Shown here: piece after piece, positions 1 to 6,082 of the stretch
Position numbering within the stretch: position 1 is the stretch's first letter
Layout: the number at the start of each line of letters is the position of its first letter
The notes under the pieces: model-generated
What the model saw: the letters and a program-made list of their open reading frames with translations, nothing else
Database searches by the model: none
Told to the model about the DNA's origin: nothing
Translations under genes and position numbers: made by a program
Assembly: GCA_002732675.1 (NCBI GenBank)
Contig: NVRR01000154.1
Location: forward strand, 1 to 7,394
Source: Sneathiella sp.
GTDB taxonomy: Bacteria; Pseudomonadota; Alphaproteobacteria; Sneathiellales; Sneathiellaceae
Reading direction: 5' to 3'
Length of the DNA: 7,394 nucleotides

Positions 1-957
1 GACCCCTTTGGCGCTGAATCTGATGTTGCTGCCCTCGCCAAAGTCTTCTATCCCCGGCGTGAAGGAGGCAAAGCCGCAAATTCGCGCGTGAGCTAAGGCT
101 TCCTTGTCCCTTTGCCAGATCTGCTGATACATCTCATCGCTCCCGAACAGATGCGTTATCGCATTCGCTTTTAACGTCCGGACAAGCAACTCTATATCGA
201 ATTGGGTATTGAGGTAGACCGGCGCACCACTCGCAATGGCAGCAAGCGTTGGGCTCAATCCAAATACACCGCAAAAAGGCATAACCGCGAGAAACCGTGC
301 GTCCTCTTTATCAAACCCCAGCGCCATTGCACAATTATTGGCATGGAGACCAACTGCGCGCTGTATATGTACAACGAGCTTCGGTGCGTTGGTGGTGCCC
401 GAGGTTGTAAACAGAAGGATCGGGCTATCCGGCGTTCCGGCAGAGTTCGGCGTCGGCAATGCCGCATCCATCGCGAAGGTATCAATCTCGATATTGTTTA
501 GGGGGGGAAGCGGTTCACCGTCCTTGTCTATGCGAGCAAGCATTTCCAGTTCTGGCAGTTCCGAAAAATCCAGCTTCGATATCAGCTCATGGAAATCCGT
601 ATAGCTGTTCCGCCCCTCAAATATCAGCATCTTCGCGCCACTGGATTTGAGGATATGCTGTAGTTCGGCCGTGCGATAGCGGGTATTCACTGCCCCGACA
701 ATGGCGCCAATCCGGGCACAGGCAAACAGCAATGCCATCCATTCAATTTTATTTGGGAGCCAGATGGCCACCCTGTCACCCGCACCAATCCCACGCGACG
801 CGAGCCAGGCGGCGCTTGCGGACACCATTTCCTCAAACGCGGAAGGTGTAATAGCCGTTCCATCCTCAGTGACGAATATCGGCCGGATATCCCCTGCCTT
901 TTCCGACGCAATCCGATCACTGAGAGCGCTATCGAAAGTAAGGTCTGTGAAGGCCAT
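1..957 (-). CDS. AMP-forming acyl-CoA ligase (ANL superfamily), C-terminus cut by window edge
   Basis: This gene encodes an enzyme that would activate a carboxylic acid with ATP, through an acyl-adenylate, to an acyl-CoA in the cytoplasm. The frame is open from ATG at 957 to base 1, giving 319 residues of a family usually around 500 to 550 long, so the AMP-binding core is partly present and the C-terminal lid domain lies outside the window. Residues 180-193 (ILLFTTSGTTNAPK) are the adenylate-forming P-loop, with Asn where the consensus normally has Gly. Residues 226-233 (MPFCGVFG) match the motif where many members carry His. An N-terminal stretch GDRVAIWLPNKIEW is also typical. The start overlaps the livF stop as TAATG, so translation is probably coupled to the transporter. 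Substrate class is not readable; an aromatic, alicyclic or fatty acid imported by the adjacent transporter is the inference. Family assignment is firm, substrate is not. Confidence 0.9.
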   Translation of the reverse strand, partial: MAFTDLTFDSALSDRIASEKAGDIRPIFVTEDGTAITPSAFEEMVSASAAWLASRGIGAGDRVAIWLPNKIEWMALLFACARIGAIVGAVNTRYRTAELQHILKSSGAKMLIFEGRNSYTDFHELISKLDFSELPELEMLARIDKDGEPLPPLNNIEIDTFAMDAALPTPNSAGTPDSPILLFTTSGTTNAPKLVVHIQRAVGLHANNCAMALGFDKEDARFLAVMPFCGVFGLSPTLAAIASGAPVYLNTQFDIELLVRTLKANAITHLFGSDEMYQQIWQRDKEALAHARICGFASFTPGIEDFGEGSNIRFSAKGV

Positions 958-1673
958 TAGTAAAGTTCCATAAGTCGTTCGTTATCCTGCAGCTCATCGG
1001 GCAATCCCTCCCAGATCATGGCGCCTGATTTCATGACAACCACACGATCAGAGATTTTAAGCGCTTCGCGTACATTCTGCTCCACCAGAAGGATTGAAAG
1101 CTTTTCCCGCTGCTGCAGGGCGCGGATCGGCGCAAGCAGGTCCTGGAAAAGTTTGGGGGCCAATCCGATGGATGGCTCATCCATGAGCAGAATACGCGGC
1201 CGGTTAAGGAGCGCTCGACCGATCGAAACCATTTGCTGCTGTCCGCCGGACAAGGTGCCGGCTGACCGGTTCATGAATTCCCGGATCGCCGGCAGAATTT
1301 CAAGCACCCATTCAACGCGATTTGACTGTTCTTTCTTGGGCACACCCGCCGCATGCATGCCAAGGGAAAAAATATCCCGCACAGTCAGGCTGGGGAACAC
1401 CCCACGTCCTTCAGGCACCAAAGCCACACCACGATCGGCGATTTCACGGGCAGTTTCTTTCGTCGTCACCTGACCATCAATCGTGATGCTGCCCGACTCT
1501 GAACCAAGCAGCCCAAACATGCATTTCAGCAGTGTCGACTTCCCCGCCCCATTGTGACCGATCAGGCACAGCACCTCATCCTCGCGGAGTTCAACCGTGA
1601 TGTCATTGATGGCGGGATGTCCGCCATACCCGGCGGTAATATTTTGCGTAGCCAGAACGACAGATTTGCTCAT
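957..1673 (-). CDS. livF: HAAT-family ABC transporter ATP-binding subunit LivF
   Basis: This is one of the two cytoplasmic ATPases that drive the branched-chain-amino-acid-type importer. The 238 residues are the usual LivF length. Walker A is GHNGAGKS at 39-46, the Q-loop region is VPEGRGVFPSLTV at 86-98 (characteristic of LivF), the ABC signature is LSGGQQQ at 141-147, Walker B is ILLMDE at 161-166, and the switch region reads LLVEQN with Gln where other ABC ATPases have His, as is normal for LivF. All catalytic motifs look intact. The ATG start overlaps the livG stop as ATGA, and a GGAG ribosome-binding site sits 7 bases upstream, which supports this start. The stop overlaps the downstream acyl-CoA ligase start. 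The symbol reflects family membership; the substrate need not be leucine, isoleucine or valine. Confidence 0.95.
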   Translation of the reverse strand: MSKSVVLATQNITAGYGGHPAINDITVELREDEVLCLIGHNGAGKSTLLKCMFGLLGSESGSITIDGQVTTKETAREIADRGVALVPEGRGVFPSLTVRDIFSLGMHAAGVPKKEQSNRVEWVLEILPAIREFMNRSAGTLSGGQQQMVSIGRALLNRPRILLMDEPSIGLAPKLFQDLLAPIRALQQREKLSILLVEQNVREALKISDRVVVMKSGAMIWEGLPDELQDNERLMELY

Positions 1674-2434
1674 GTGCGCTCTCCAAAGTAAATCGCTCTC
1701 AGTTCGGGGTCATCTAGGATGCTTTGCGGCTCTCCATCCGCCAGCAATTTTCCTCGGTCAAGAAAAGCAATCCGGTCAGAAATACCAATAACGATATCAA
1801 GGTTATGCTCGATAATGCAAACGGTTACGCCCTGCTTCACTTCATCGCGCAGGATCTCCAAAAATTTCTCGTAGGAGTTTGGATCAAGGCCTGAAGCCGG
1901 TTCATCCAACAGCCAAAGCCGTGCGTCAGTTGCCATGACACGCGCCATGGACAGAAATTTCCGTTCCGCATAGGCCAGGTCTTTCGCTCGGACCTTACGT
2001 TTGGAGAAAAGGCCAGCGCGGTTCAAGGCATGCTCCACTTTTTCACGGCGGGCCGTTCGCTGGCTCTTGGTCAGGGGAATGGGCACAGAATTGTTCTCGA
2101 CCGATGTCAGGATATTGTCTTCAACAGACATTTCATTGAACAGCCGCAAATCCTGAAATGTTCTTAAGATACCTGCGCGGGACGCTTGAAAAGGCTTAAT
2201 CTTGTTGATCGGATTCCCGAGCCATTTGATCGATCCGCTATCCTTCGATAACTCACCGGTGATCAGGTTAAAAAGCGTCGTCTTACCGGCACCATTGGGC
2301 CCAACGAGGGTGGTAATGATACCCGCGCGCAGATCCATGGAAACGTTATCAACGGCCTTTACACCCCCAAACGCCTTGTCAACATTGCGAATTTCCATAA
2401 GGACATCCTGTGTGTCCGCACTTGATGCAACCAT
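1670..2434 (-). CDS. livG: HAAT-family ABC transporter ATP-binding subunit LivG, with degenerate signature motif
   Basis: This is the second cytoplasmic ATPase of the importer, expected to pair with LivF. The 254 residues match LivG length. Walker A is GPNGAGKT at 45-52, the Q-loop is TFQ at 92-94, Walker B runs to LLDE at 175-178 followed by PASGLDP, and the switch His is H210 in IIEHN. The ABC signature, usually LSGGQ or LxYGQ in LivG, reads LAYAE at 153-157, so the conserved second Gly and the Gln are both replaced. The ATG overlaps the livM stop as TAATG and has AGGA just upstream. An internal Met13 (MEIRNVDKAFGG) would match the usual LivG N-terminus better, but the coupled start and ribosome-binding site favour the longer form, with a 12-residue extension. 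Family assignment is secure. Confidence 0.94.
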   Translation of the reverse strand: MVASSADTQDVLMEIRNVDKAFGGVKAVDNVSMDLRAGIITTLVGPNGAGKTTLFNLITGELSKDSGSIKWLGNPINKIKPFQASRAGILRTFQDLRLFNEMSVEDNILTSVENNSVPIPLTKSQRTARREKVEHALNRAGLFSKRKVRAKDLAYAERKFLSMARVMATDARLWLLDEPASGLDPNSYEKFLEILRDEVKQGVTVCIIEHNLDIVIGISDRIAFLDRGKLLADGEPQSILDDPELRAIYFGERT

Positions 2435-3324
2435 TACTCTTTTCCTGTTTCAGATTGCTTTTTGCGTCCCACGATTCCGCCCGGCCGGTAAATCATTAAC
2501 AGCGCCATTCCGAGGCCATAGATAATCTGCTGGATTGATCCGATCTCTGTTTGCGGAAGGAAATCCATATAGCTGATAAGACTTGGCAGCAAGAGCAACA
2601 ACGCGGCCCCTACAATTGGTCCGGACTGCGTCCCGGTCCCGCCAATAATCACCATGGCCATGATCAGGACAGACGTATCAAGCTTAAAGCTTTCCACATT
2701 GATGAAGCTGAGATAGCTCGCATACAGCACACCGGCCACGGCAGTAAGTGCGGATGAAATTACGACCGAAATGGTTTTAATGAGCGGTACATTCTTGCCA
2801 AATGCCGCCGCCGCACTTTCGCTGTCCCGTATGGCCCGAAGGCTACGTCCAAAACTGGAATGGACAAGGCGGTTTATGATGAAAAGGATAATGATCAGCG
2901 CGCCCACCGTAACGAAGATAAACTGGCTAGGCTTGAACACCTCAAAGCCGGCAACATCCAGGGGGGGTATGCCGATCAATCCACCGATGCCACCGGTAAC
3001 GCTTTTCCATTCGGAGAAAATGGTGACGGCAAGGACCTGCAAACCCAGCGACGCCGCCACGAAATACTCGCCGCGCACTCGCAAGGCCGGCAAAGCAAGG
3101 ATCAAGGAAAGAAAAGCGCCCGCCGCCATAGCCACAGGCAGGGTGACAAAGATTGATGCATTGTAATGCATCGCCATAAAGGTACCCGCATAGGCCCCGA
3201 CGCCGAAGAAGACGGCGTGCGCAAGAGAGTAAATACCCGCATACCCCATGATGAAATTTAGGGTAACGCCAAGGATCGAATAGATTGAGATAAGAATGCC
3301 GAGGTTCAGCAGATAGGCTTCCAC
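2434..3324 (-). CDS. livM: HAAT-family ABC transporter permease LivM
   Basis: This is an inner-membrane permease that forms the translocation path with LivH. The 296 residues are very hydrophobic with several membrane segments. Family landmarks are LNFIMGYAGIYSLAH at 22-36, LRVRGEYFVAASLGLQ at 81-96, TGGIGGLIGIP at 110-120, a cytoplasmic coupling loop GRSLRAIRDSESAAAAFG that contacts the ATPase, and a C-terminal MIYRPGGIVG. It is shorter than E. coli LivM but within the range seen for these permeases. The start is GTG at 3324, chosen because an AAGGGA ribosome-binding site lies at the right distance and the frame begins with a hydrophobic helix. The gap to the livH stop is only 13 bases. The stop overlaps the livG start by one base. 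Confidence 0.94.
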   Translation of the reverse strand: MEAYLLNLGILISIYSILGVTLNFIMGYAGIYSLAHAVFFGVGAYAGTFMAMHYNASIFVTLPVAMAAGAFLSLILALPALRVRGEYFVAASLGLQVLAVTIFSEWKSVTGGIGGLIGIPPLDVAGFEVFKPSQFIFVTVGALIIILFIINRLVHSSFGRSLRAIRDSESAAAAFGKNVPLIKTISVVISSALTAVAGVLYASYLSFINVESFKLDTSVLIMAMVIIGGTGTQSGPIVGAALLLLLPSLISYMDFLPQTEIGSIQQIIYGLGMALLMIYRPGGIVGRKKQSETGKE

Positions 3325-3337
3325 AATACGTCCCTTC

Positions 3338-4207
3338 TCAATGAGCCGCAGAGCGGCCTAAAAGGCCGGACGGACGAACGATAATGAAAAGGAACAGGAT
3401 TGCGAAGGTCACCGCCTCGGTCCATTGCGAATCCACGTAAAGCAGAGCAAGACTTTCCGCGAGGCCAAGAGCAAGACCCGCCATGAGCGTCCCGGCAACA
3501 CTCCCGATACCGCCAACAATCGTCGCAGCCAGGGAAATCAGCATGACATGATGTCCCATCGCGGGGTTCAAGCCCGAAGTAGCGCCTGAAATAATTGCCG
3601 CTGGCACGACCAGAATTGACCCGATCGTAAAAGCACAGGCGGATATAAAGCGCGGATTCATGCCAAATACCCGAACAAGTTCCGGGTTGTCCGACAAGGC
3701 CCGTAGCGCCTTTCCCATCTGGCTGTATTTGAGAAAGTACCAGAGAAGGCTGAAAGAAATGGCCGCACACAGCATGGATATCCATGCCAATGGTGAGACG
3801 TAGAGCCCTTCCATTATCTCTACAGAGAACGAAAGCGGTGTCTGAACAGTGACGAAACCACGGCCAAAAACCATCCCGATGACATTCTGGACAACAATCC
3901 CAATACCAAAAGACGCCACAAATATGGTGAAGAAGGAGCCTTCATCACGCTGGATCGGAACATACACGAACCTGTTCAGAAGCAGCCCAAAGATTATGGC
4001 CCCCGCCGTCGCGGCAATAGCGCCCAAGATCATGCCATACCCGGATACATTCACGAAATAGAAGAGGTACGCGGCAATAATGAAGGTTGCCCCATGCGCA
4101 AAGTGAAATATCCGGGTAGAACCGAAAATCAGCGAGAACCCGACGGCCGTAAGTGCGTAGAGAGCACCGGTCTGGAGACCGGTGATCGTCAGCTGTAACG
4201 CAAGCAT
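3338..4207 (-). CDS. livH: HAAT-family ABC transporter permease LivH
   Basis: This is the partner inner-membrane permease. The 289 residues are the standard LivH length. The N-terminus carries the LivH hallmark GALYALTAVGFSLIFGSTR at 14-32 followed by IFHFAHG at 33-39. A cytoplasmic coupling loop GKALRALSDNPELVRVFGMN is at 165-184, and IVGGIGSVAGTLMAG lies near the C-terminus, where many relatives have Pro in place of the Ala after Val. The C-terminus ends IIVRPSGLLGRS, as expected. The ATG is 17 bases after the livJ stop, with a modest AGG-type ribosome-binding site (ATAGGTAG). A strong hairpin overlaps codons 8-15 (listed separately) and may reduce or modulate translation relative to livJ. 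Confidence 0.95.
   Translation of the reverse strand: MLALQLTITGLQTGALYALTAVGFSLIFGSTRIFHFAHGATFIIAAYLFYFVNVSGYGMILGAIAATAGAIIFGLLLNRFVYVPIQRDEGSFFTIFVASFGIGIVVQNVIGMVFGRGFVTVQTPLSFSVEIMEGLYVSPLAWISMLCAAISFSLLWYFLKYSQMGKALRALSDNPELVRVFGMNPRFISACAFTIGSILVVPAAIISGATSGLNPAMGHHVMLISLAATIVGGIGSVAGTLMAGLALGLAESLALLYVDSQWTEAVTFAILFLFIIVRPSGLLGRSAAH
4165..4184 (-). repeat. Perfect 20-bp inverted repeat (mRNA hairpin) at the 5' end of livH
   Basis: The sequence is a perfect inverted repeat with 9-base arms (CACCGGTCT) around 2 bases, which in RNA would be an 8-bp GC-rich stem closed by a TCCA tetraloop. It starts 23 bases after the A of the livH ATG and encodes the conserved ITGLQTG stretch. No U-run follows, so it is not an intrinsic terminator. 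A role in mRNA stability or in lowering permease translation relative to the binding protein is inference. Confidence 0.6.
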
Positions 4208-4224
4208 TTGCTACCTATTTCTGC

Positions 4225-5367
4225 TTATTTACCAAAATCGATGGTATCGACTACTTCAGCCTTGCCATTCTTGACGATTTTCACCTGAATGGGGGACAGC
4301 AGCGTGCCGTTACTCTCAAAGGAAACAGTCCCGCCAACGAGGTCAAAGCTACCCATTTCCTGTCGTTTTGCCAGCAGGTTGGCACCGGTCACTTCTTTAC
4401 CCTCAGCTTCCAGAGCCTGGGCCAGGATCGCGTACAACAAAGTCGCGTTGTAATAGTTGACATTATAGGCAGTCGGGGCGCGATCATATTTCGCCGTATA
4501 ATCCGTGACGAAACGCTTGGTGACTGGATCTTCGGAATTGTAGTTCACGCTCTGCCCGGTGGCGATAATGCCTTCAGTTTCCGGCAAGGCAAGCGCGTCG
4601 GGTACCAGATATCCGGAATAGCTAACCAGCTGCTGATCCACGCCGTTGTCACGCAGCTGCTTGACGATCTGGATTTGCTGCGCCCCATAGCTGGCGATGT
4701 AAACCGCATCCGGCTTGGCCGCACGAACCTTCGCTGCGATACCGGAAAACTGCTGGGCTGTTGTGGGAACGGACATTGTCTCTACCAGTTCACCGCCCGT
4801 ATCTTTCAAGGTGGCTTCCAGCTCTTCAAGGATGGCGTTACCGAATGGATCATCGATATAGATAAGGACGACTCTCTTGATGCCTTTTTCTTTAACAAGA
4901 TATGGCATTACTGCACGAACTTCGAGATTAACGAGAGGAATTACATTCCAGAAATATTCCCCCAGCGCCGCCAGGTCGGGACCAACGCCCCCGCCATTAA
5001 CGGCAACAACTTTATTTCGTGTCCCCAGTGTGGAAATCGCTTTTGATACACCGGTAAAAGCGGAAAGCACATAAGGCACACCCGTGACATTCACGAGCTT
5101 TGTCATCCCGACAACAGCTGGCTGCGGGAGGCCCTGGCTATCTTCGTAGGCAATAGACATAGGACCGCTCAGCATTTTGTCCGCGTTGATATGGTCAACG
5201 GCAAGATCAGAGCCGGACATGAAGATGTCGCCATATGTCGCGTTAGGTCCGCTTAACGGAAAGAGAGCGCCGATTGTATGATCTTCTGCAGACGCATAAC
5301 CCGGTATAAGTATGCCGAGACAAGATATGACAGAAAATATGGCAAATAGATTTTTCATCTTTTTCAT
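4225..5367 (-). CDS. HAAT-family periplasmic substrate-binding protein (LivJ-like, type 1 periplasmic binding fold)
   Basis: This protein should capture the solute in the periplasm and deliver it to LivHM. It has 380 residues, typical for the family. The N-terminus has basic residues, a hydrophobic core and ASA at 25-27, giving a likely signal peptidase I cut before E28. A loose lipobox VISC at 13-16 makes a lipoprotein form possible but less likely. The mature start IGALFPLSGPNATYG at 32-46 and the hinge-to-lobe stretch VVLIYIDDPFGNA at 166-178 are characteristic. Compared by eye with E. coli LivJ, the segment equivalent to its GATN ligand loop reads NGGGV at 124-128, and the segment holding its ammonium-binding Glu reads YSG at 250-252, so an alpha-amino acid ligand is doubtful. 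It is first in the operon. The ribosome-binding site is weak (AGG 8 bases upstream), with CCTCC directly before the ATG. An internal Met4 is an alternative start. Confidence 0.94.
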   Translation of the reverse strand: MKKMKNLFAIFSVISCLGILIPGYASAEDHTIGALFPLSGPNATYGDIFMSGSDLAVDHINADKMLSGPMSIAYEDSQGLPQPAVVGMTKLVNVTGVPYVLSAFTGVSKAISTLGTRNKVVAVNGGGVGPDLAALGEYFWNVIPLVNLEVRAVMPYLVKEKGIKRVVLIYIDDPFGNAILEELEATLKDTGGELVETMSVPTTAQQFSGIAAKVRAAKPDAVYIASYGAQQIQIVKQLRDNGVDQQLVSYSGYLVPDALALPETEGIIATGQSVNYNSEDPVTKRFVTDYTAKYDRAPTAYNVNYYNATLLYAILAQALEAEGKEVTGANLLAKRQEMGSFDLVGGTVSFESNGTLLSPIQVKIVKNGKAEVVDTIDFGK

Positions 5368-5409
5368 GGAGGAAACCTGTTTTGTTTATTATTGATTTTT
5401 GTTCCGCGC

Positions 5410-5438
5410 AGAATGATTTCTTTTACCAAGTATGTCAA
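5410..5438 (-). promoter_or_regulatory. Probable sigma-70-type promoter of the liv/ligase operon
   Basis: Reading the minus strand, a perfect TTGACA (5438-5433) is followed after 17 bases by CATTCT (5415-5410), a weak -10 box matching the consensus at three of six positions. Transcription would begin near 5403, leaving a leader of roughly 36 bases before the livJ ATG. Position, orientation and spacing suit the operon; the weak -10 box suggests that an activator could be needed. The call is from consensus matching only. Confidence 0.5.
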
Positions 5439-5467
5439 CTTGAGAGTTGCTTTGGACGCTTTTCCAA
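5436..5467. promoter_or_regulatory. Two adjacent small inverted repeats at and upstream of the -35 box (possible operator)
   Basis: At 5436-5449 the sequence is CAACT-4 bases-AGTTG, overlapping the first half of the -35 box. At 5452-5467 it is TTGGA-6 bases-TCCAA. Both have perfect 5-base arms and their centres are 17 bases apart. Such a pair overlapping and flanking a promoter is typical of transcription-factor binding sites, but 5-base arms in AT-rich DNA can occur by chance and no regulator gene is visible in the window. Confidence 0.3.
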
Positions 5468-5535
5468 TTAGCTGAGAGATAAAAATTAGCCTAAGGTTCT
5501 GAGGAGTTATTCCGGTATTTCCACGTTGATTTTGG

Positions 5536-6011
5536 TGGCATTCTCAGAGGAAAATAGGCGTTGTCATTCAAGGAAAACGCCATTTTCTGTGGTGTGCCAT
5601 TGATAGCGAAGGGGACGTCCTGGATTTCCTTATACAATCCAAACGAAGCACAAAAGCGGCCCTGAAAGTAATGCGGAAACTATTTAGGAAGGAAGGCTTC
5701 ACGCCAACAAAAATCGTCACGGATAAACCAAAATCCTATCACAAAGCGCTCCGAACATTAGGCTTAACTGCCGGGCATATTGACGACAAATGATCGAACA
5801 ATCGGGCTGAAAACGCACCTCTTCCCGTCCGGCGAAGAGAGCTGAAAATGAAAAGTTTTAGCCACCAGGATCAGCTCAAAAATTTCTTAAACTTCACTCA
5901 GCCACTTACAATACCTTCTACGGTCATCGCCACCTCCTCAATCGAAATCACTTCAGGCCGCGCCGAAATGAAACTTTTGATCTTTGGACAATTGCCAGCG
6001 CCGCTGCCTGA
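5536..6011 (+). pseudogene. IS6-family transposase remnant (N-terminally truncated, nonsense codon, frameshift)
   Basis: The plus strand encodes the C-terminal part of an IS6-type DDE transposase. From 5560 the frame reads VVIQGKRHFLWCAIDSEGDV, then a TKAALKVMRKLFRKEGF stretch, and IVTDKPKSY at about 5716-5742, which carries the second catalytic Asp. A TGA at 5791-5793 interrupts it just before SNNRAEN, the motif with the catalytic Glu; the lost codon may have been TGG or CGA. Around 5883-5890 the reading must shift by +1, after which ATYNTFYGHRHLL and a C-terminus ending WTIASAAA then TGA (6009-6011) match the family ending. The region of the first Asp (family WHxDE) reads WHSQR, so that residue appears lost, and about 70 N-terminal residues are missing. 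No credible terminal inverted repeats were found. It cannot make active transposase. It sits convergent to hyuA and divergent from livJ. Confidence 0.85.
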
Positions 6012-6082
6012 GAATTGGCAACTGAGGAATATTTGCGTCTATTGGAAATTAATGTGACAACGCCGTACAGCTCGCCATTGGA

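Noticed and set aside
1018..1473. Plus-strand 151-residue frame opposite livF
   Set aside because: It is an antisense shadow of an intact ATPase gene with no ribosome-binding site or recognisable domain.
3306..3785. A 159-residue minus-strand frame overlapping the 3' half of livH
   Set aside because: It is an alternative frame within a well-supported permease gene, the protein is rich in Cys, Arg and Trp with no family resemblance, and it has no role for its overlap with livM.
4239..4255. TACCA-7-TGGTA inverted repeat near the end of livJ
   Set aside because: Only 5-bp AT-containing arms inside coding sequence and no U-run; too weak for a terminator.
5466..5490. Direct repeat AATTAGC (5466-5472 and 5484-5490)
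   Set aside because: A single pair of 7-base copies in AT-rich DNA is expected by chance and does not flank the IS relic.
5992..6021. TTGCCA / TGGCAA inverted repeat with an 18-base loop as a terminator for hyuA or the IS
   Set aside because: Stem of only 6 bp, long loop and no U-run on either strand.
5495..6045. Candidate IS6 terminal inverted repeats (GGTTCTGAGG on the left, TTTGCGTCTATTGG on the right)
   Set aside because: Each vaguely recalls IS6 ends, but the two do not pair with each other (about 3 of 14 positions agree), and no 8-bp target duplication is visible.
5848..6057. A 69-residue plus-strand frame with ATG start
   Set aside because: Its first residues are the in-frame continuation of the IS6 transposase; after the frameshift point the sequence loses family similarity, so it is debris of the pseudogene.
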